From: Fimbriimonas planktonicus | Lineage (GTDB): Bacteria; Armatimonadota; Fimbriimonadia; Fimbriimonadales; Fimbriimonadaceae | NCBI GenBank assembly: GCA_965234685.1 | Contig: OZ248539.1 | Location: 2,108,001-2,172,000 of the forward strand | Length of the DNA: 64,000 bases | Direction of reading: 5' to 3' | Shown here: positions 59,454 to 64,000 of the stretch, one piece after another | Position numbering within the stretch: the first letter of the stretch is position 1 | How the letters are laid out: each line of letters begins with the position of its first letter | Made by a program: the position numbers and the translations under genes | The notes under the pieces: model-generated | The model's database searches: none | Told to the model about the DNA's origin: nothing | Seen by the model: only the letters and a program-made list of their open reading frames with translations

Positions 59454-61290
59454 ACTCGGGGATCCAAGGTTCAAACCGTTTCCAGCGAGCAATCGAAGTT
59501 GTGTAGATCGGCTGCCGGACTTGCCACAGGCTCGGGGTTCGCACCGCCCGCTCGTTCTTCTCGTGATGCAAACACGCCTCGTTCCAAGGCAGGCCGGCAA
59601 ACTCAATCAGCTTTCGCGTCAGATTGTCGCGGTCGGCGATCAAGTCCTCGTACTGAATCTCCATGAAGCTCTCTGGCGGCAGAACCTCGCGCCAGTGGGC
59701 GATGATGCGCTGGTACTGCTTGTAGGCAAAAACGATGTTGTCTCGATCGTGGGCAAACACCGGCGGGCGCTGATACGCGGTAGTGAAAATGGAAAGACAA
59801 TTGTCCGCCGGACTACGTTTGACGTGGATGATCTTTGCCTTGGGAAAAGCGGTGTGGATTAGCCCCAGCATTGCGTAGTTGTGCGGAAGCTTATCGGTGA
59901 TCCGCTTCGCCTTTGGCCCCAGCTTCTTAAGATCGGCAAGGTAGCGTTCGCCAAGCTTTCGGATTCGCGGCGCGGTCGGCACGTGGTTGTCGCCGTACGC
60001 TTCCTCCTCGAAATCGTGCCAAAACGGCAGCTCACCGGCTCCGATCACGTCGGGATGGCTTGAAAGGATCTGCTCCAGAAGCGAGGTTCCAGAGCGCATC
60101 ATGCCGACGATCATGAGCGGAAGCTGAGTATCAAGCCCTTCAGCGGCAAGCTCCTCTAGCTTCGGCTGGGTGAACGTCTCCATGGTCCGAGTAAAGCGGT
60201 CTTGGTAGTCTTCCTTTCGCCAAGGAACCTGGCTTAGCCAGGTTTGGTACGCGATCTTGTTTCCTTCGGTGTAATGCTGGATCGACGACTCAAAATCTTT
60301 CAGATCCTCACTTGCCTTTCCAAGCGCATAGTGCATTTCTCCGCGATCTCGTAAAGGCGTCAGCGGCGAATGGACGTTAGTCCGGAGCGTTTCGAGAATT
60401 TCTGGTGCAACCTCAGGCGCTTTTTTGGCTCGAAGTAAGTTGTAAAAGGCAAAACCGTGATGAGGAGTTAATCGGATTGACGCCTCCAAAAATCGAAGTG
60501 ACTCGGGAAACTTTCCTTGTTCTTGGAGCAGATAGCCTAGGGCCGCGTTGGCAATACCGTTTTCGGGCTGGACCTTGATAGTGTTTCTTAAGTATGTTTC
60601 GCTCTCATCTCCGCGGCCAAGTTCCGAAAGGGCTAGAGCTTTTGCAAGGTTGGCCGCGGGATGTCGCTTCTCTAAGTGAAGCGCTTTGTCGGCTGCTCGA
60701 AGCGTCTCCTTGAACTTTCCGAGTTCTAGCTGAGTCCGGGCCAAAAGCAACCAGGCTTCGAGATTCCGCGTGTCAAGCTGAAGGAGTTCCTCAAGCGCCG
60801 CTAGCAACTGCGGCTTGGAACCGCTCTGTTCGCACAACGCTGCAATTCGTCGAAGCAGCATGATGTCTCTCGGCGTCTGCTCCTTGGCCTTTTGCAAGAT
60901 CTGCAGCGCATCCGGTTTTCGGTTGGCGCGCTCAAGCAAATCGGCGAGATGCACCCAAACCGGGGCGTCTTCGGGATTGAGAAGTGCCGCCGTTTCTGCG
61001 TAAGTGATCGCTTCTGGCAGGCGTCGCGTCGAAGCTAGGAGCTTACTTAGAACGATTAAGCACTCCGTGGATGAGGGCTCAATTTCGAGGGCTTTTCGGA
61101 GAAAACCTTCTGCGTCCGGAGTTCGGTGCTGGCGCGCAGCAATCATTGCTGAAATGACTAGCGCCGAAACGTCCGACGGCTCAATGCGCAGAGCCGATTG
61201 AATGGACTGTTCCGCTTGGGCAATCTGATTCTGTTGAAACTGTCGAAGAGCAAGTTCTCTTAATGCGTCGGCATCATTGGTTTCTGTCAT
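59419..61290 (-). CDS. TPR-repeat sulfotransferase
   Basis: The ATG at 61290, with AAGAGAG upstream, gives 623 residues. The first ~340 residues are TPR units (QNQIAQAEQSIQSALRIEPS, TPDAEGFLRKALEIEPSS and others). The rest is a PAPS-dependent sulfotransferase. The 5'-phosphosulfate loop is VGMMRSGTSLLEQILSSHP (R399 on), KRITDKLPHNYAMLG follows, and the 3'-phosphate motif is IIHVKRSPADNCLSIF near 475. TPR-sulfotransferases modify proteins or glycans; the target here is not known. The CysN-CysC fusion 1.2 kb upstream on the same strand would make the sulfate donor. Confidence 0.92.
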   Translation of the reverse strand: MTETNDADALRELALRQFQQNQIAQAEQSIQSALRIEPSDVSALVISAMIAARQHRTPDAEGFLRKALEIEPSSTECLIVLSKLLASTRRLPEAITYAETAALLNPEDAPVWVHLADLLERANRKPDALQILQKAKEQTPRDIMLLRRIAALCEQSGSKPQLLAALEELLQLDTRNLEAWLLLARTQLELGKFKETLRAADKALHLEKRHPAANLAKALALSELGRGDESETYLRNTIKVQPENGIANAALGYLLQEQGKFPESLRFLEASIRLTPHHGFAFYNLLRAKKAPEVAPEILETLRTNVHSPLTPLRDRGEMHYALGKASEDLKDFESSIQHYTEGNKIAYQTWLSQVPWRKEDYQDRFTRTMETFTQPKLEELAAEGLDTQLPLMIVGMMRSGTSLLEQILSSHPDVIGAGELPFWHDFEEEAYGDNHVPTAPRIRKLGERYLADLKKLGPKAKRITDKLPHNYAMLGLIHTAFPKAKIIHVKRSPADNCLSIFTTAYQRPPVFAHDRDNIVFAYKQYQRIIAHWREVLPPESFMEIQYEDLIADRDNLTRKLIEFAGLPWNEACLHHEKNERAVRTPSLWQVRQPIYTTSIARWKRFEPWIPEFTALLEESERQ

Positions 61291-61311
61291 TTTTGCTCTC
61301 TTGAAACGCAA

Positions 61312-61345
61312 ACTGCGGCCCTGCACGAATGTGCAAGACCGCAGT
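61312..61345 (-). terminator. Nested hairpin between the lipoprotein and TPR-sulfotransferase genes
   Basis: ACTGCGG/CCGCAGT (7 bp) encloses TGCAC/GTGCA (5 bp) with loop GAAT, followed on the minus strand by TTGCGTTTC. It begins 9 bases after the lipoprotein stop and likely ends the pilin-lipoprotein transcript. Confidence 0.55.
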
Positions 61346-61354
61346 AAACCTGAC

Positions 61355-61561
61355 TTATCGCTTGTTCGCAGGCTCCGTGAGAGCAGCGTCGCGCATCGTG
61401 TTTGTTTGGTTTTTCTCGTCCTCGGGAACCCCTTGGTTCACGAGATCTTTGTATTCCTTTCCGGTTACAGTTTTGTCGTTCGGTCCGACTTGCTGCTCAC
61501 ATCCGGTCACGGCAAGAGCTGCCGCGACCAGGAAAAGAATGCAGATCAGTTTTGAAGCCAA
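61355..61561 (-). CDS. Small lipoprotein, 68 aa
   Basis: It starts with TTG at 61561, inside the last codons of the pilin gene (16-base overlap). It has a type II signal peptide with lipobox AVTGC. The mature part is short and charged: EQQVGPNDKTVTGKEYKDLVNQGVPEDEKNQTNT. The clear lipobox makes it a convincing gene despite its size and unusual start. It has no known family. Coupling to the pseudopilin suggests a part in the same surface structure or simply a shared transcript. Confidence 0.7.
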   Translation of the reverse strand: MASKLICILFLVAAALAVTGCEQQVGPNDKTVTGKEYKDLVNQGVPEDEKNQTNTMRDAALTEPANKR

Positions 61562-62400
61562 GGAGCGCCCCAGAATCGGAAGAGATCTCGGTTCGTCATT
61601 GCGGCACAGTAGCTGGCGTTGCTGCCATCGTACTCGTTTCGCGCTGGCGTGTCCGCGTATCGCTTCACGAACTTCTCTTGACCGTACTTTCCTGCGTGCC
61701 CGTCAGCAAATGCACCGATGAACTTCTGTCCGTAGGTTCGTCGCGAGTCGAAGACGAGAGCGTTCCAAGAGAACGTATCCGTGTATCGGTCAGCGATTGG
61801 CTGCGATGCTGCTGGCAACACGAACCGAAGCCAAGACCAGTTCGAGATGCTGCCGTATCGGGTTGGAGTAACCGCAAGTCGACCAGCGATGTCCTCGAAG
61901 GACGTGAGCGAGCGCATTGCCGCTGGAACCGAATCAACTTCTGGCGTGCAAGGGTTGTTGCTCGATCCGGTCTGGGTGTAACCGTCAACGCTGATCGAGA
62001 AGCTGGTGATCCAAGCCCAAGTGTAGGTGTACGGCTCGTATGGGTAGTACGGGTCGAGGTAGGTTCGGTTGTAGTTATTGATCTCAGGGATCGTCTTATC
62101 GAAGTAGATCGACTGGTTCTTGATGTATGGGAAGGTTCGACCAACCCAGGTGTTGTTGTAGTGGTAAACGTTCGGCTCAACCGATGCGTTTTCAACCCAA
62201 CCATAGTTAGGAACCGCCATGTCGTCGAAGTCGGTCGAGTACATCTGGAGACCGAGGGCAACCTGCTTCAGACCCGAGAGGGAAGACGTGATCTTCGCTG
62301 CAGACTTGGCCTGCGCAAATACTGGGAATAGGATCGCCGCAAGAATTGCGATGATCGCGATGACGACCAAAAGTTCAATAAGAGTAAAAGCGCGTCGCAT
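61546..62400 (-). CDS. Type II pseudopilin-like protein with prepilin leader
   Basis: This 284-residue protein begins MRRAFTLIELLVVIAIIAIL, a classic prepilin peptidase site (A/FTLIE) and the hydrophobic first helix, continuing AAILFPVFAQAKSAAK. The globular part is rich in Tyr, Asn and Trp and ends with FIGAFADGHAGKYG, the DGH hallmark of this group. The peptidase would cut before F5 and methylate it. Such proteins occur in many copies in Armatimonadota and Planctomycetes; their role (pilus, secretion or matrix) is open. GGAG is 7 bases before the ATG, and a TTGACT/TACAAT pair with a short 14-base spacer is upstream. Confidence 0.93.
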   Translation of the reverse strand: MRRAFTLIELLVVIAIIAILAAILFPVFAQAKSAAKITSSLSGLKQVALGLQMYSTDFDDMAVPNYGWVENASVEPNVYHYNNTWVGRTFPYIKNQSIYFDKTIPEINNYNRTYLDPYYPYEPYTYTWAWITSFSISVDGYTQTGSSNNPCTPEVDSVPAAMRSLTSFEDIAGRLAVTPTRYGSISNWSWLRFVLPAASQPIADRYTDTFSWNALVFDSRRTYGQKFIGAFADGHAGKYGQEKFVKRYADTPARNEYDGSNASYCAAMTNRDLFRFWGAPWLQN

Positions 62401-62465
62401 AACAAGCTCCGTCCAAATTGTACGAACCCCGCATTAAGTCAAGGTTAAGAACTGAACGTAAAATA

Positions 62466-64000
62466 CTAGGTTTTTCGGGTCCACTTGCCCACGGCTTCGC
62501 GAAGCCGTTCTAACCCATCAGAGACCGAAACGACCTCCGTGTCGATCACCAAATCGGGAGCTTCTGGCTCCTCGTACGCCGCCGTGATTCCCGTGAAATT
62601 GGAGATTTCGCCGGCTCGTGCCTTTGCATAAAGCCCCTTGACATCCCGCAAGGCGACCGTTTCCAGCGAACACCGGACAAACACTTCCCGAAACGGCTCG
62701 CCCACGATCGATCGCGCCAATTCCCGCTGATGCCGCATCGGCGAAATCAACGAGCAAACGACCGTCAATCCCTGTCCTGCCAGCACCTTCGCGAGCTCCG
62801 CAACGCGACGAATGTTCTCCGTCCGGTCCGCTTCTGAGAATCCAAGATCGGAGTTCATCCCCGCCCGAAGGGCGTCTCCGTCCAAAATCACAACCCCGGC
62901 TCGGCCGCGGGCAAACGCCTCGGCCAAAGTCGACTTCCCGGCCCCACTCAGGCCCGTCATCCAAAGAACCAATCCGTCAGCACTCGCTATGACCTGCTCG
63001 CTCGAAATCCGCGTGACTACCCCGGCCCCGAAGGTCTCGTTGCTAACCGGGTCGACCAGCAGAAACGCCCCCGTAGCTCGGTTCCGATCGTACAAGTCAA
63101 CAGAAACAGGCGAAGAGGTCTGAAGCACGAGCCGGCCAATCTCGTTTAAACCTAACGTCGAGACGTACTCACGGTGCAGCGTCTCAGGGTTGATTCGGTA
63201 GACCAGTTCTGAAATCATTCCAGCTTGCGACTGGGTACCTGCTATCACCTGGATTGGAGTTGAAAGATCAAGCGCGCGGTCCGACATCCAGCAAACCGTT
63301 CCTTCGAAAGTGGTCGTCACCGGGGAGGGATTCCGCGACCGCACGAGCGTCTGCCCGCGCACCAAGTCCAGTTCATCCTCGAGCTCCATCACGATCGGCT
63401 GGCCGGTGGTTGCTTCCGAGATCGAGCCGTCCGCCGTCGAGAGGGCTTTCACTCGAGAGTTCTGTCCACCGGGGAGCGCCGTAACCTCGTCGCCCACCCG
63501 AATTGACCCCGAAACCGGCGTCCCGGCGTACCCCCGAAAATTCGCTGACGGCCGAATGGCAAGCTGAATTGGGAATCGAAATTCAACCGGAGTCTGGCGC
63601 GGCGAAAGCTCAACCGAATCCAGATACTCCAGCACCGACGGCCCGGAATACCACGGCATCAAGTCGCTGCGGGTCACAAGGTTCGTGCCGGCCAAAGCAC
63701 TGATGGGCATGAAGCGTAGGTCCGCAAATTCCAACTTTGTAACGTACCGACGGATCTCATCCACCCACTTTTCGTACTGGGCTGAGACATATGCGACCAA
63801 GTCCATCTTGTTGATCAAGATCAGCACGTGCGGAACCCGAAGGAGGGAAACGATGAACGCGTGCCGGAAGGTTTGCACGGTCGGCCCCTTCTTTGCGTCC
63901 ACCAATAGAATCGCCACGTCGGCGGTCGAAGCCCCGGTGAACATGTTCCGCGTGTACTGCGCGTGACCGGGCGTATCCGCCAGCAGGAATCGCCGCCGCT
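62466..64000 (-). CDS. cysNC: CysN-CysC fusion: sulfate adenylyltransferase large subunit / APS kinase (5' end off window)
   Basis: The frame runs off the right edge, so the N-terminus is missing. The GTPase part has the G3 box ADTPGHAQYTRNMFTGASTADVAILLVDA and the G4 box LINKMDLV. EF-Tu-like beta-barrels follow (RPSANFRGYAGTPVSGSIRVGDEV). The C-terminal ~170 residues are APS kinase: WMTGLSGAGKSTLAEAF (Walker A), VVILDGDALRAGMNSDLGF and FREVFVRCSLETVALRDVKGLYAKAR. The fused protein, with CysD (not in the window), makes APS and then PAPS. PAPS is the donor for the TPR-sulfotransferase at 59419. Confidence 0.95.
   Translation of the reverse strand, partial: RRRFLLADTPGHAQYTRNMFTGASTADVAILLVDAKKGPTVQTFRHAFIVSLLRVPHVLILINKMDLVAYVSAQYEKWVDEIRRYVTKLEFADLRFMPISALAGTNLVTRSDLMPWYSGPSVLEYLDSVELSPRQTPVEFRFPIQLAIRPSANFRGYAGTPVSGSIRVGDEVTALPGGQNSRVKALSTADGSISEATTGQPIVMELEDELDLVRGQTLVRSRNPSPVTTTFEGTVCWMSDRALDLSTPIQVIAGTQSQAGMISELVYRINPETLHREYVSTLGLNEIGRLVLQTSSPVSVDLYDRNRATGAFLLVDPVSNETFGAGVVTRISSEQVIASADGLVLWMTGLSGAGKSTLAEAFARGRAGVVILDGDALRAGMNSDLGFSEADRTENIRRVAELAKVLAGQGLTVVCSLISPMRHQRELARSIVGEPFREVFVRCSLETVALRDVKGLYAKARAGEISNFTGITAAYEEPEAPDLVIDTEVVSVSDGLERLREAVGKWTRKT

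Noticed and set aside
1..64000. CRISPR array, rRNA operon, insertion sequence or prophage
   Set aside because: No regularly spaced repeats of CRISPR length, no rRNA signature and no transposase or phage structural gene was seen on either strand.

Overview
The window looks like chromosome from a member of the Armatimonadota, probably near Fimbriimonas. I infer this from style, not from a marker gene. The signs are a pseudopilin with the MRRAFTLIELLVVIAIIAIL leader, a leftover H-X9-DG pilin tail, many scattered plant-polysaccharide enzymes, moderate GC, frequent GTG/TTG starts and dense ATGA-type overlaps. There is no rRNA, CRISPR array, insertion sequence, integrase or phage gene. The only RNA gene seen is a tRNA-Ala(UGC).

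Region by region. 1-3.2 kb (minus): a tight housekeeping operon of a HisN-like phosphatase, ruvX, mltG and a YqeG-GtrA fusion cut by the window edge. 3.2-8.5 kb: a secreted esterase, tRNA-Ala, a gene-poor stretch with a 10-bp tandem repeat and an orphan promoter, a VOC protein, a pilin remnant, a secreted caspase-TPR protein and a DUF2199 gene with a decayed neighbour. 8.6-20.8 kb (minus): a carbohydrate-use locus of GH30 with NPCBM, GH2, DUF5107-TPR, two sugar ABC permeases, a solute-binding protein and a LacI regulator with its own repeated palindromic operators. 21-23 kb: a second DUF2199 gene, small proteins and an HxlR regulator divergent from an NTF2-like gene. 22.9-30.1 kb (minus): a five-gene cassette of SWIM protein, DUF5691, MoxR AAA+ ATPase, DUF5682 and VWA protein. 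This is the best candidate for a poorly understood multi-protein system. 30.2-37.8 kb: a secreted cysteine-peptidase-like protein behind an array of 11-bp-phased repeats, a GH43 enzyme behind a 20-bp palindrome, an amidohydrolase, a DUF1294 protein and a large FG-GAP surface protein. 37.8-41.1 kb (minus): recQ plus an SMC/OLD-like ATPase.

41.1-54.7 kb is dominated by glucuronoxylan breakdown: a GH8 exo-oligoxylanase, a CE7 acetylxylan esterase, a GH-D-like protein, a CE15 glucuronoyl esterase and a GH30 xylanase. A Tat-exported Gfo/Idh oxidoreductase and a DUF1080 3-keto-glycoside hydrolase follow. Set inside this region is a complete Hen1-Pnkp RNA-repair operon whose start codon sits 2 nt from a perfect 11-bp hairpin. 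54.7-64 kb: a GNAT enzyme, a short beta-strand-rich orphan, a sorbosone-dehydrogenase-like propeller, a VOC protein, an FAD/NAD(P) protein, a TPR-sulfotransferase, a small lipoprotein, a pseudopilin, and a CysN-CysC fusion running off the right edge. CysNC would make the PAPS used by the sulfotransferase.

Across the window, eight genes have a -10-like TANNNT ending exactly 6 nt before the ATG. This suggests leaderless transcripts are common in this organism.
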